A DNA stretch of 47,656 nucleotides from positions 1 to 47,656 of the forward strand of contig CAIXVE010000044.1 in assembly GCA_903922825.1 (NCBI GenBank), given 5' to 3'. The position numbers and the translations under genes were made by a program. How positions within the stretch are numbered: the stretch's first letter is position 1; each line of letters starts with the position of its first letter. Shown one piece after another: positions 25,598 through 33,901 of the stretch. The notes beneath the pieces are model-generated. The model did no database searches, was not told the origin of the DNA, and saw nothing but the letters and a program-made list of their open reading frames with translations. The stretch is from an uncultured Micrococcales bacterium. GTDB lineage: Bacteria; Actinomycetota; Actinomycetes; Actinomycetales; Microbacteriaceae.

Positions 25598-26588
25598 CAA
25601 CCACTTTTTTATATCCAGCTTGAACCAAATCGTCTAGCTCTTTGGGCTCTAAGACTTCTATTTGACCTGGGTATTCACGAATCTGTTCTGCTAAAACGAA
25701 CTTGTCGTAATAGCGAAGAGTTACTACATCTTTAGCTTTTTGCTCGTTCAATTTAGTTTCGTATTTAAACCAAGCAGCAGTGTCCGGTTTGATTCTAATT
25801 TTAGCAATTTGCTTATCAGCGAATTTCTCTAAATCCTCAGTTGCTTTCTGAATCGCTTCGGTGCTTGGCGCATCAAAGGGTGCACTGTTTGCTGACACAA
25901 TAACTCGGCTAATCATTCGTCTGAGCATAAAGTTGCGTGCCTCCTTGTTCTTTTGGTCAAAACCTAAAACTACCCACTGCCCATCCAGATGCTGAATCAA
26001 CCATGGTTCAACTGAACGAGTTTCTATGACTCCAGTATTTGGGTTTCGATAATCAAACTTGATGACTCTCAAATCTGAAATAGCGTTGTTTATTTCACGG
26101 AAGTTAGGTTCATGTTCGATTATTCGAGGTGCGATACCGACAATGTCAGAGTCCTCACCGACAACTCCCATAGATCGAAGTTTCACAATTCCTTTGTTGG
26201 CGGCAGTTGAAAGCGATCCTCCAGCCCAAGCTTCTGCGGCTAGGGTTAGAAGGGCAAGCTGCCTGGCTGTCAATTGGATGTTTTCCGGCCAGGTGAAATC
26301 TGATTTCTTGATCACATAGACAGTAGCCTGATTGTTCTCATCTTCGTGAGCTGGGATGACTGCCTCAGCGATTATTCCGTTGTGCTTCAGAGTCGTCTTA
26401 TCTCTTTCAAACTTTCTTTCAAGAGATTTATTGTTACCGTTTGGCTTGTAGTCGGCCATGTAACCAGGAATTGAACTCAGAATCTGATGTTTGGAAAGTC
26501 CAACTTTTGAATATAAAAGCGCACAGGTCAGCGCAAAGAGCCGCTCAGGTCTAGAGATTTTATATTTAGCAACAGACTTATCCGCCAT
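25584..26588 (-). CDS. pafB: WYL-domain transcriptional regulator PafB
   Basis: First subunit of the PafBC DNA-damage regulator. An N-terminal winged helix (RPERLFALTCALLYSKVGLSKHQIL) is followed by a WYL domain (ISDLRVIKFDYRNP...VEPWLIQHLDGQWVVLGFDQ...RNFMLRRM) and a WCX extension. ATG at 26588 is preferred because it gives MADKSV just before the winged helix; an in-frame ATG at 26621 would add 11 residues lying over the end of the FKBP gene. Ligand binding by the WYL domain (in other members single-stranded DNA) is family knowledge. It sits between the FKBP gene and pafC as in other actinobacteria. Confidence 0.9.
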   Translation of the reverse strand: MADKSVAKYKISRPERLFALTCALLYSKVGLSKHQILSSIPGYMADYKPNGNNKSLERKFERDKTTLKHNGIIAEAVIPAHEDENNQATVYVIKKSDFTWPENIQLTARQLALLTLAAEAWAGGSLSTAANKGIVKLRSMGVVGEDSDIVGIAPRIIEHEPNFREINNAISDLRVIKFDYRNPNTGVIETRSVEPWLIQHLDGQWVVLGFDQKNKEARNFMLRRMISRVIVSANSAPFDAPSTEAIQKATEDLEKFADKQIAKIRIKPDTAAWFKYETKLNEQKAKDVVTLRYYDKFVLAEQIREYPGQIEVLEPKELDDLVQAGYKKVVDDHA

Positions 26589-26598
26589 TGTCGAAGTT

Positions 26599-27561
26599 TT
26601 ACTTACCCTTTCCAAGGACATCGATCACAAACAATAAAGTTGCATTCGCTGGAATGCTTCCCTGTCCAGATGCACCATAAGCATATTCAGGCGGGATGCT
26701 TGCGATGACTTGCGAACCAACTTTCACATCAGTCAGAGCCATAGCGAAACCTTTGATTGTTCCACCAGCAAGATTTAAAGTTGCTGGTTGAGAATCCCAA
26801 GAAGATTCAACCGAGCCACCAAGAGCAGAAGTCCAATCCCAAAGTGTGTAGTTCACAGTCACAGTGTCGGTTGCCTTAACAGTTTCACCTTTACCTTCGA
26901 TTACTACAGCCGACTTAAACTCTTTGGGAGCACTAAATGAAGGTGTGACCAAACCTGGTCTACCAGTTTTAGGATCTCTAACAACCTGTGGCAATCCACT
27001 TACAGGTGCTTGAACATCACCGTTAGCGTGCGGCAGATTTACTTTATTGATTTTGAAAATGTATAGAGAGCCACCTGGGTTTGATGCGTTGGCTGGAACC
27101 GCAAGTGCAGCTACCGAACCCTCTTTGACGCCAGATAGAGCATTACAGAAAACCGGATAGGTCTTTGTGTCAACGAGAATCGCTTGAGAGTCAGTTCCAT
27201 TGAAAGCATTTGATCCAAGAAGTTTTCCGGTTGATGAAGAGTAAATCGCGTAATCCACTGAAAGTAATTCATTGCCAGTAAATACAGGTCCACTTCCCTC
27301 AGAGACCAGCTTTGTTTCTGGCTTGGTGATTTTAGAAAGTTGGGATGCAAAGCTCACACCTGCTGATGCGTTAGCGAAATCAACTGTCGGTGCTCCTGTG
27401 CTATTGGTGGTCACCTGAACTGCATCAATGGCACTACCACCGACAAAGTGGTCACATGCGGCCGTTATGCCACTGAAGGCATCCTGCGCTCCAGTACTGG
27501 AGCAGCCTGCTAGAAGGCCAACTATGGCAAGAGTTAGAGATGGAATTCTGATTTTGTGCAC
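26599..27561 (-). CDS. FKBP-type peptidyl-prolyl isomerase lipoprotein
   Basis: Predicted cell-surface foldase. A signal peptide ends in lipobox LLAGC (Cys20), followed by a Ser/Thr-rich linker. The C-terminal 110 residues are a clear FKBP domain (VVIEGKGETVKATDTVTVNYTLW; GFAMALTDVKVGSQVIASIPPEYAYG; IPANATLLFVIDVL). Residues about 90-200 look like a second, degenerate FKBP-like unit (VSEGSGPVFTGNELLSVDYAIYSS; ALSGVKEGSVAALAVP). Start is GTG at 27561. In actinobacteria this gene normally lies between pafA and pafB; here it directly follows trmI, with 30 bp between. Prolyl isomerase activity of the second domain is likely; that of the first is doubtful. Confidence 0.9.
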   Translation of the reverse strand: MHKIRIPSLTLAIVGLLAGCSSTGAQDAFSGITAACDHFVGGSAIDAVQVTTNSTGAPTVDFANASAGVSFASQLSKITKPETKLVSEGSGPVFTGNELLSVDYAIYSSSTGKLLGSNAFNGTDSQAILVDTKTYPVFCNALSGVKEGSVAALAVPANASNPGGSLYIFKINKVNLPHANGDVQAPVSGLPQVVRDPKTGRPGLVTPSFSAPKEFKSAVVIEGKGETVKATDTVTVNYTLWDWTSALGGSVESSWDSQPATLNLAGGTIKGFAMALTDVKVGSQVIASIPPEYAYGASGQGSIPANATLLFVIDVLGKGK

Positions 27562-27591
27562 TTGTTCCGCTTTCTTTGTTGAACCTTAAGT

Positions 27592-28581
27592 TTAGTCCTG
27601 GTTTGGGTCGGAACCACCGACAATTGAGTCAGCGGCTCTTTGTGCAGCTCGAAGTGACTTACGCACCTTTTTCTCGCTAACCTTGCGCTCCCCTAGATGT
27701 TCAGGGTTCCAAACGGCTATGTCCTCATCATCAAACTCAGGTTTAGCCTTTCTAACAAAGGACGGCAGCACTGTTCCTGGAGCCAGTTTCCTTGTGGTTA
27801 GAAGGAAGCCAGTGTGTCCTGACATGCGATGTTCCGGTCTAACGGCGAGTCCTTGCAGATGCCAGCCTCGAAATAGAGTCTCAAAAGCTTCTGGCTCAGT
27901 GAAAAGGCCTGATGATCGAATGTCTTCGGCAACTCGGGAAAGCTGAGTGACAGTTGCCACGTAGCAAACTAAAACTCCTCCTGGCTCTAAAACCTTGCTC
28001 ACTTCATCCAAACACTCCCACGGAGCAAGCATGTCTAAGACGACTCGATCAACACTCTGCGGCTTAATTTCCTTAGGTAATTCTTCTTGAAGGCTGCCAA
28101 CCTTGATTTCCCAGTTCTCCGGAAGATATCCAAAAGCCGCGGTGACGTTTGCCTGAGCTATCTCTGCAAAGTCAGATCTTCGTTCAAATGAGGTTAGAGA
28201 GCCTGAAGGTCCTATCGCTCTAAGCAAATACATGCTCAAAGCACCTGAACCAACTCCCGCTTCCACAACCCTTGCTCCAGGAAAAATATCTCCCATCGTT
28301 ACGATGTTGGCAGCATCCTTTGGATAAACAATTGCTGCTCCCCTGGGCATTGATAAAACAAAATCGGTTTGCAGTGGTCGCAGGACTAAGTATTCAATCC
28401 CTGCTTCGCTCCTAATGACAGACCCGTCAGGTAAACCGATAATGTCATCGTGTTTCACATTGCCGCGATGAGTTCCAAACACTGCACCAGTTGCCAAAGT
28501 TATGGTGTTCAGTCTTCCCTTTGGGCCGGTTAGTTGAACTCGTTCCCCAGCCTGAAAAACTCCACGTAGTGCTCTAGCCAT
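27592..28581 (-). CDS. trmI: tRNA (adenine-58-N1)-methyltransferase
   Basis: Methylates A58 in the T-loop of tRNAs. An N-terminal small-barrel domain (FQAGERVQLTGPKGRLNTITLATG) precedes a Rossmann SAM domain with motif I VVEAGVGSGALS near residues 104-115 and SFERRSDFAEIAQANV. The DMLAPWECL motif is the family's active-site region (usually DMLAPWE). A basic C-terminal tail is typical. Length is 329 residues. Its start overlaps the HAD gene by one base. In many actinobacteria the ARC/Mpa ATPase gene follows; here an FKBP gene does. Confidence 0.94.
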   Translation of the reverse strand: MARALRGVFQAGERVQLTGPKGRLNTITLATGAVFGTHRGNVKHDDIIGLPDGSVIRSEAGIEYLVLRPLQTDFVLSMPRGAAIVYPKDAANIVTMGDIFPGARVVEAGVGSGALSMYLLRAIGPSGSLTSFERRSDFAEIAQANVTAAFGYLPENWEIKVGSLQEELPKEIKPQSVDRVVLDMLAPWECLDEVSKVLEPGGVLVCYVATVTQLSRVAEDIRSSGLFTEPEAFETLFRGWHLQGLAVRPEHRMSGHTGFLLTTRKLAPGTVLPSFVRKAKPEFDDEDIAVWNPEHLGERKVSEKKVRKSLRAAQRAADSIVGGSDPNQD

Positions 28582-29237
28582 TACAGCAACTTCCTTAGCT
28601 TTTTATAGGTGACACCTTCGAGAGTTTCCCAAAGAATACGTCCAGGTTTTGCTGGCAACTCAATAACGTGAGGAATACCTATCGCGTAGGTGCCAGCAGC
28701 CTCAGCAGAGCTGAGTCCTGAAATGCTGTCTTCAAAAGCTATGCATCGGTTCGGTTCAAATCCAAGCTGCTCGGCTGCCTTCAAATAAGCCTCAGGATGA
28801 GGTTTCCCATGCCTGACATCATCGCCAGCAATAATAAGATCAAAGGCATCAAAATCTATGGCATCAACTACTTGCTTTGCCATCCGGTGTAAAGACATGG
28901 TTACCAGAGCTGTTGGAACTCCATGTTTTCTTAAGTCAAATAAAAGTTCTTTTGCTCCTGGCCGCCAAGGAATCGATTTGGCTAGTCGTTCTTGGACCTC
29001 ATTTGTTAATCTGGTTACTATTTCTTCGGGTTCAAGCGGCACATTGGTTCGATCCTTGAAAAGTTGTGAAGATTTATCAAGACTCATGCCAACCACGTCT
29101 AAACCGTCTTGATCAGTCCAAACACCATTGTGTTCGCTAGCAAGCGCTCTTTCACTCTGAATCCAATAAGGTTCAGAGTCTATGAGGGTTCCATCCATGT
29201 CAAAAAGCACGGCAAAGGGGCGTTTAATTCCAAACAT
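28581..29237 (-). CDS. HAD-superfamily phosphatase/phosphomutase-like protein
   Basis: HAD hydrolase of the beta-phosphoglucomutase/CbbY-like group. Motif I is DMDGTLID (nucleophile Asp13 in this numbering), motif II lies in VTMSLHRMA, and motif III/IV in GKPHPEAYLKAAEQLG and FEDSISGLSSAEAAG. A helical cap domain follows motif I. The substrate, a phosphorylated sugar or similar metabolite, cannot be named. ATG at 29237 is preferred to the in-frame TTG at 29246, since a TAGACT -10 element lies 9 nt upstream and would give a very short leader. It heads the long minus-strand gene run to ppm1. Confidence 0.85.
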   Translation of the reverse strand: MFGIKRPFAVLFDMDGTLIDSEPYWIQSERALASEHNGVWTDQDGLDVVGMSLDKSSQLFKDRTNVPLEPEEIVTRLTNEVQERLAKSIPWRPGAKELLFDLRKHGVPTALVTMSLHRMAKQVVDAIDFDAFDLIIAGDDVRHGKPHPEAYLKAAEQLGFEPNRCIAFEDSISGLSSAEAAGTYAIGIPHVIELPAKPGRILWETLEGVTYKKLRKLL

Positions 29238-29246
29238 TATGCCCAA

Positions 29247-29252
29247 AGTCTA
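29247..29252 (-). promoter_or_regulatory. -10 element for the HAD-trmI-paf-tat gene run
   Basis: On the minus strand TAGACT ends 9 nt before the ATG at 29237. That places the expected start site about 2-3 nt before the start codon, giving a nearly leaderless mRNA. No -35 is convincing. Confidence 0.45.
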
Positions 29253-29304
29253 ATCTGCAGTTATGAATTAGAGTTCTATCTAGAGCATCTAGCAATGAAA
29301 TGGT

Positions 29305-30177
29305 ATGGATTTGAGCGAGACTTCAAAGATTTTTAGTGGCCGTGTTTTGATTGTGGCGTTAGACGGTTGGACCGATGCCGGTTCAGCTGCTAGCGGAGCC
29401 GCAATCTACATCAAAGACAAACTCAATTCAGAGCGTTTACTGAGTATTGATGACTCAGAATATTTTGACTACCTACGTCAACGACCAATTATTGTGCTTG
29501 ATGAACACGGTGACCGCGATTTCCTATGGCCCAGCATTGAACTCTGGGCGCCTTCAACTAAAAGCCCTGTAACCAAAGACCTCGAACTCTATTTCTTGAT
29601 TGGCCAAGAACCTGCAATGCAATGGCCTTATCTTCGTGATGAGTTAAAGGAAATAGTCGAAGACAGGGAAATAACTTCCGTCATCATGCTTGGCTCTTTA
29701 GCCTCTGAGGCTCCGCACAATCGTCCAATTAAGATTCACAAAAACTCACAAACTGCTTCAGTTCGTAACGCCTTTGGTATTGAACGAAGTAATTATGACG
29801 GTCGCGCTGGTTTCATGTCGGTTTTAGGCGATGCTCTTGAAAAAGCTGGGTTGCCAACAATATCTATTTGGGGTCAGGTCCCCCACTATGTCGCTTCAAT
29901 GCCTTCACCTAAGGCGGCTCTTGCACTGGTCAATGATCTTGAAATTATGTTGGGTTTTGAAGTTGACCATAAAGAACTTCTAACAGCTGCATTCGAATGG
30001 GAAAGATCCGTGGATGATTTTGTCGAGGGTGACGAAGATTTGCAAGGTTATATAACCAGCCTTGAAAAAGCTAGAGACGAATCAGAAGCTGAAGAACTTA
30101 ACACTGACCAGCTGGCCCTTGAATTTGAAAAATACCTAAGGCAGAACGAAACCGATTCTGATACGCCGGAAAGCTAG
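29305..30177 (+). CDS. PAC2 family protein
   Basis: Member of the PAC2 family (ATP-grasp-like/PAC2 proteasome-assembly-chaperone fold), common in actinobacteria but without an established bacterial role. Family patterns include LIVALDGWTDAGSAASGAA near residue 14, MLGSLASEAPHNRPI near 130 and GQVPHYVASMPSPKAALALV near 192. The C-terminal 40 residues are acidic and probably flexible. Length is 290 residues. Its TAG stop and that of the convergent uppP share the CTAG at 30174-30177. Any link to proteasome assembly is weak, as no proteasome gene is visible here. Confidence 0.88.
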   Translation: MDLSETSKIFSGRVLIVALDGWTDAGSAASGAAIYIKDKLNSERLLSIDDSEYFDYLRQRPIIVLDEHGDRDFLWPSIELWAPSTKSPVTKDLELYFLIGQEPAMQWPYLRDELKEIVEDREITSVIMLGSLASEAPHNRPIKIHKNSQTASVRNAFGIERSNYDGRAGFMSVLGDALEKAGLPTISIWGQVPHYVASMPSPKAALALVNDLEIMLGFEVDHKELLTAAFEWERSVDDFVEGDEDLQGYITSLEKARDESEAEELNTDQLALEFEKYLRQNETDSDTPES

Positions 30178-31013
30178 GCTGCAATAAACCCGGTGCTGAG
30201 CATCACAACTAATGCAATTCCCACCAGCACGCGCCAAATAACAAATGGAACAAATGAACCTTTGTTTAGGTATCTCAGTAATCCTGCTATTACAAGGTAG
30301 CCAACAACGAATGAAGTTACCGTGGCGGTGAGAGTTCCGAGCATCAAATTCGAGTCAAGATTATGATAGCTATCTTTGAATTCTAAAAGCCCACTGGCTA
30401 ACACTGCAGGTATGCCAATCAGGAACGAGAATCTGGCAGCCGCAGCTCGATTGAAACCTGCAAACAAACCAAAGCTGATGCTTGCGCCAGACCTTGAAAC
30501 TCCAGGGATCACTGCAAGCATTTGACCAATTCCAAAGAGCATTGCTGAACCAAAGCTCAGTTCAGTAATTTGTTTTTGCTTGGTTCCTCGACGATCTGCG
30601 ATGAGCAAAACTAAACCAAAGACAATCAAAGTAATTGCAATAACCCAAAGGTTTCTAACTGTGGTCTCGATGAATCCTTTGAATAAAATCCCGACAACGC
30701 CAACCGGAATCGAACCTAGAATCACGTAGCAAGCCATTCGGTAATCTCTAGTTGCACGTTTTTGGACATTGAAAATACCAATAAAAAAAGCACTAACTAA
30801 GCGCCAAATATCTTTAGCGAAATAAAGAAGAACTGCTGCTTCTGTGCCGAGTTGGATGGTTGCAACAAATGCGGTTGTGGCAGAGTTTTTGTCACTTAGT
30901 CCTGGCACATTCATCAGTTCTGAAGCTATTTGAACGTGAGCGCTTGAAGAGATTGGCAAAAATTCAGTTAAACCTTGGATAACACCAAGAATTAATCCTT
31001 GGATGAAATTCAA
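30174..31013 (-). CDS. uppP: Undecaprenyl-diphosphatase (BacA family)
   Basis: Integral membrane enzyme that dephosphorylates undecaprenyl pyrophosphate to recycle the cell-wall lipid carrier. Catalytic motifs are present: GLTEFLPISSSAH near residues 14-26 and PGVSRSGASI near 168-177, with Glu17 and the Arg/Ser of the second motif in place. About eight helices. Length is 279 residues. Start is TTG at 31013, overlapping the stop of the upstream 72-residue gene (TTGA), so the pair is translationally coupled. Confidence 0.95.
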   Translation of the reverse strand: MNFIQGLILGVIQGLTEFLPISSSAHVQIASELMNVPGLSDKNSATTAFVATIQLGTEAAVLLYFAKDIWRLVSAFFIGIFNVQKRATRDYRMACYVILGSIPVGVVGILFKGFIETTVRNLWVIAITLIVFGLVLLIADRRGTKQKQITELSFGSAMLFGIGQMLAVIPGVSRSGASISFGLFAGFNRAAAARFSFLIGIPAVLASGLLEFKDSYHNLDSNLMLGTLTATVTSFVVGYLVIAGLLRYLNKGSFVPFVIWRVLVGIALVVMLSTGFIAA

Positions 31014-31228
31014 TTCCAGTCCTCATCGTCTTCTAAAAGTCCGAAAGGCAAAAACTCGCTGTGTTGATCGGTTAGAGCTTCTTCATAGTCCAGGAAAGCA
31101 CTTTCAAGATGTTCGTAGGCTGCTAAAACTGCAGGATCATCATTACCTCGACCGGCTGAAACAGCCTCAAAGTGCCGTTCTAGAGCAGCAACGAATTTGT
31201 TGAGTGAGTTACGCGCATCCTGAGCCAT
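31010..31228 (-). CDS. Conserved small acidic protein upstream of uppP, unknown function
   Basis: I recognise no named family. The 72 residues appear wholly helical in the first 55 (LNKFVAALERHFEAV; DDPAVLAAYEHLESAFLDYEEAL) and end in an acidic tail (LLEDDEDWN). No membrane helix or cofactor motif. It starts at ATG 31228 with AGGAG further upstream than usual (about 12 nt) and overlaps the uppP TTG start by 4 bp. The operon position with uppP supports a real gene and perhaps a cell-wall or division link, but that is a guess. Confidence 0.7.
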   Translation of the reverse strand: MAQDARNSLNKFVAALERHFEAVSAGRGNDDPAVLAAYEHLESAFLDYEEALTDQHSEFLPFGLLEDDEDWN

Positions 31229-31300
31229 AAGGCAAAACTACTCCTGAAAGCCGAAAACTAGCGGAAGCCAAAGCGAAATGTTCCAACCGGAGAAACATAG

Positions 31301-31306
31301 TAAATT
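31301..31306 (+). promoter_or_regulatory. Possible -10 element for tRNA-Leu
   Basis: TAAATT sits 24 nt before the mature tRNA 5' end, with a poor -35 candidate TGTTCC 16 bp upstream. It is the best-placed -10-like hexamer in the 100-bp gap, but support is weak. Confidence 0.3.
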
Positions 31307-31330
31307 AGTTAGGTAACAAAGACACCTTCA

Positions 31331-31413
31331 GTCCGGGTGGCGAAATGGTAGACGCGCTAGCTTGAGGTGCTAGTCCTCGTTAGAGGGTAGGGGTTCAAGT
31401 CCCCTTTCGGACA
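31331..31413 (+). tRNA. tRNA-Leu (anticodon GAG)
   Basis: Class II tRNA of 83 nt. The acceptor stem GTCCGGG pairs with TTCGGAC (two G-T pairs), followed by discriminator A. The anticodon stem CTAGC/GCTAG encloses the loop TTGAGGT, giving anticodon GAG, which reads CTC and CTT leucine codons. A long variable arm (TCCTC-GTTA-GAGGG region) is the leucine type. The T-arm is AGGGG-TTCAAGT-CCCCT. CCA is not encoded (CTC follows), so it must be added by tRNA nucleotidyltransferase. Confidence 0.95.
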
Positions 31414-31445
31414 CTCACCCAACATGAGAAAAAGCAAGACTAGAC

Positions 31446-32276
31446 ATGCCATCAGATCAGCTTTCAGAAGCCGCAGCCTATTCAATTGAGGTCGCTCGGC
31501 AAAGACTTGCTGGAAAGAAGATCTTTGCGCTAACCGGAGCAGGGCTAAGTACGGATTCTGGTATCCCTGATTATCGTGGCGAAGGTCGAATTGCCAGACA
31601 CCCGATGACCTACGACATTTTTATGGCATCATTCGAGGCTCAGCAGCGTTACTGGGCAAGAAGTTACGTCGGTTGGTCTCGTATAGCTCAGGCTAAAGCG
31701 AACCCTGGTCATTTCGCACTGGCTAGTGCCGAAGCTCAAGGTCAACTTAGTTTCTTGGTAACTCAAAATGTTGATGGTTTGCATCAGCAGGCTGGAAGTA
31801 AAAGAGTAGTTGATCTGCACGGACGGTTAGATCGGGTCATTTGCTTATCCTGCAAAGAGATAATTTCCAGAACAGATATGGATCAATTACTTGAACAACT
31901 CAACCCGGAAATCTCTAAAAACCCCATGGTTGAATTCACCCCAGATGGTGATGCAGAAGTTGATGGAACTGAAAACTTCAAAGTTCCAAACTGCGCCTGC
32001 GGCGGCAAATACAAACCTGATGTGGTTTTCTTCGGTGAATCGGTTCCCAGCGATCGAGTTGAAAAGTCTATGCAAGAACTCGAAGCAGCAGATGCAATCT
32101 TGGTAGCTGGATCGTCTTTGACCGTTAATTCTGGTTATCGTTTCGCGCGTCAAGCAGCCAAAACTGGTAAGCCTGTGGTTATTGTGAACATCGGGCCAAC
32201 TCGTGCAGATGTATTGGCTACCGCCAAAATTGAAGCCAACACTTCTATAGCTCTTGAAAGGCTTCTAATTGACTGA
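31446..32276 (+). CDS. Sir2 family NAD-dependent protein deacylase
   Basis: Removes acyl groups from lysines using NAD+. Motifs: GAGLSTDSGIPDYRG near residues 31-45, TQNVDGLHQQAGS near 106-118 and catalytic His125 in DLHGRL. A zinc ribbon is formed by Cys133/Cys136 and Cys183/Cys185. FFGESVP follows. Whether it acts as deacetylase or desuccinylase cannot be told. Length is 276 residues. No strong Shine-Dalgarno or -10 element lies before the ATG, so it may be read through from the tRNA-Leu promoter, 32 bp upstream. It overlaps the next gene by 8 bp. Confidence 0.92.
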   Translation: MPSDQLSEAAAYSIEVARQRLAGKKIFALTGAGLSTDSGIPDYRGEGRIARHPMTYDIFMASFEAQQRYWARSYVGWSRIAQAKANPGHFALASAEAQGQLSFLVTQNVDGLHQQAGSKRVVDLHGRLDRVICLSCKEIISRTDMDQLLEQLNPEISKNPMVEFTPDGDAEVDGTENFKVPNCACGGKYKPDVVFFGESVPSDRVEKSMQELEAADAILVAGSSLTVNSGYRFARQAAKTGKPVVIVNIGPTRADVLATAKIEANTSIALERLLID

Positions 32277-32847
32277 AACTAAAGTGGGTTTTTTACGTCA
32301 TGGACAAACCGATTGGAATATCGATTTGAGACTCCAGGGATCAAGTGATATTCCGTTAAATGCCACAGGGATAGCTCAGGCTCACAGTGCGAGCTCAAAA
32401 CTTCACGTAGGTGACTGGGATGTTATTTTGGCCTCCCCGCTCTCCAGAGCTAAAGATACCGCGCAAATATTTGCGGATAAATTTGGTTTGAAAGTAGCCG
32501 TCATCCCAGAGCTGGTTGAACGTTCTTTTGGAACTGCCGAAGGTTTAGCTCATGGTGAATGGAGAAAACTCTATGAAAGTGGAACTCACATTGAAGGACT
32601 TGAATCTCTTGAAGATCTAAAAACCAGAGCAATAAATCTGCTTTCGATTCTGGCAAATGAATATGCTGGACAAAAAGTCTTGGCAGTTTCACATGGCGCT
32701 TATATTCGCAAACTTCTGAGAATAGTTTCAAATGATCTTTATCCAACAGATGGAGATCGTTTAGCCAACGTTTCCTTGAATCTACTTGGACACCAGGATG
32801 GCATTTGGGAAGTCTTGGACTACAACCCTAGTTCTCTAGCTGACTAA
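32269..32847 (+). CDS. Histidine phosphatase family protein
   Basis: Phosphoglycerate-mutase-like phosphatase. The catalytic motif is LRHGQTDWN with His11, the second Arg is in SPLSRAKDTA, the Glu in VERSFGTAEG, and the second His in VSHGAYIRKLL. Substrate is unknown; such proteins include phosphoglycerate mutases, alpha-ribazole phosphatases and others, and no cobalamin genes are nearby. Start is TTG at 32269 with GAAAGG upstream; an in-frame GTG at 32284 is possible. It overlaps the sirtuin gene by 8 bp and the convergent glycosyltransferase gene by 20 bp. Length is 192 residues. Confidence 0.88.
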   Translation: MTETKVGFLRHGQTDWNIDLRLQGSSDIPLNATGIAQAHSASSKLHVGDWDVILASPLSRAKDTAQIFADKFGLKVAVIPELVERSFGTAEGLAHGEWRKLYESGTHIEGLESLEDLKTRAINLLSILANEYAGQKVLAVSHGAYIRKLLRIVSNDLYPTDGDRLANVSLNLLGHQDGIWEVLDYNPSSLAD

Positions 32848-33901
32848 AGCTTTTGAGAAGTTCACCTGCAGAATTATCCCAGTTAAACTTTTTCGATTGT
32901 TCAACACCCAACGCAGACTGAGCTTCCCAGGTTTGTCTTGAATCTAGATTGGCAAGCTGCTGAGCTAACCCCAAACTGTCATCAGGTGAGAAGTAAAGTC
33001 CTGCTTCCCCAGCCACTTCCCTAAAGATTTCCAAATCTGAAACAACTACCGGTAAACCCTTTTGCATTGCTTCAACAAGTGGAATGCCGAAACCTTCGTC
33101 TTTACTTGCGGTGACCAGTGCGAAAGTCTTACTTAAAAGCCCTTCATACTCCTCATCGCTGACGCCTTCATGGAAAATAACTTTTGCACCAACCTGACTG
33201 GCTAGTTCACTCAACGCAGACTTACGAGCAGGGGTTATTTTGCTCAATAGATGCAGAGTGAAACCGTTTGCAAGTCCAACACCCCGAATTAGTGTCTCGA
33301 CATTTTTATATGGCATAAACGAACCTATATAGATGAGGTCTCGGTTTGCAGGGAATAATCTCTCAGAAGTAATTCCTGATCCTGTTGGCGCGTTGTAAAC
33401 AACGCTAACCGGACGTTTTGTAAGTTGATGTTTTTCAATAAGCCGCTTCGTCGTTTTCGAAACAGTCACGACAGAATCAGCACGATTCAAAAGTAAGCGT
33501 TGAGGAATGTAACTCAGGTGATAGATACGCCAAACTGCTCTAAGGAAAAGATTTAGGTCTTGTGGAGGCTTTCTGTGACGATAGTAAATCAAGTCATGAA
33601 GCGTGAGAATCAGCTTGTATTTTCGACCTGAAGTCCCCATGACTTGCATAGGTGAATACACATACTTAGCTCCAAGTTTGTTTAGTTTCCTTGCTATTGA
33701 AAACTCCTTGGCTGACTCAGGGCTATTTAGCAATACAAACTCGATACCTTCAGGCAAAAATTCAAGTTGACGCAAATCATAAACAATAGCTATAACTCGA
33801 ATTTTCTTTGAAAGTGCTCGGATTAGTTCAACGCTGAACCGACTTATACCGTCATGGTGATCGAGTCTTATAAATCTTGCATCGAAGTGAAGAACATCCA
33901 T
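32828..33901 (-). CDS. Glycosyltransferase, GT4 family
   Basis: Retaining GT-B glycosyltransferase, probably acting on envelope polysaccharide or glycolipid. The C-terminal nucleotide-sugar site shows YIGSFMPYKNVETLIRG near residue 190 and the E-x7-E motif in KDEGFGIPLVEAMQKGLPVV. The N-terminal GISRFSVELIRAL is typical of mannosyl/rhamnosyl GT4 enzymes. Length is 357 residues. Its ATG overlaps the alpha/beta-hydrolase stop (TAATG), so they form a two-gene operon. No glycan cluster is around it, so donor and acceptor are unknown. Confidence 0.87.
   Translation of the reverse strand: MDVLHFDARFIRLDHHDGISRFSVELIRALSKKIRVIAIVYDLRQLEFLPEGIEFVLLNSPESAKEFSIARKLNKLGAKYVYSPMQVMGTSGRKYKLILTLHDLIYYRHRKPPQDLNLFLRAVWRIYHLSYIPQRLLLNRADSVVTVSKTTKRLIEKHQLTKRPVSVVYNAPTGSGITSERLFPANRDLIYIGSFMPYKNVETLIRGVGLANGFTLHLLSKITPARKSALSELASQVGAKVIFHEGVSDEEYEGLLSKTFALVTASKDEGFGIPLVEAMQKGLPVVVSDLEIFREVAGEAGLYFSPDDSLGLAQQLANLDSRQTWEAQSALGVEQSKKFNWDNSAGELLKSFSQLEN

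Noticed and set aside
27562-27591. Possible remnant of pup or pafA between trmI and the FKBP gene
   Set aside because: Only 30 bp are present and they carry no recognisable coding remnant.
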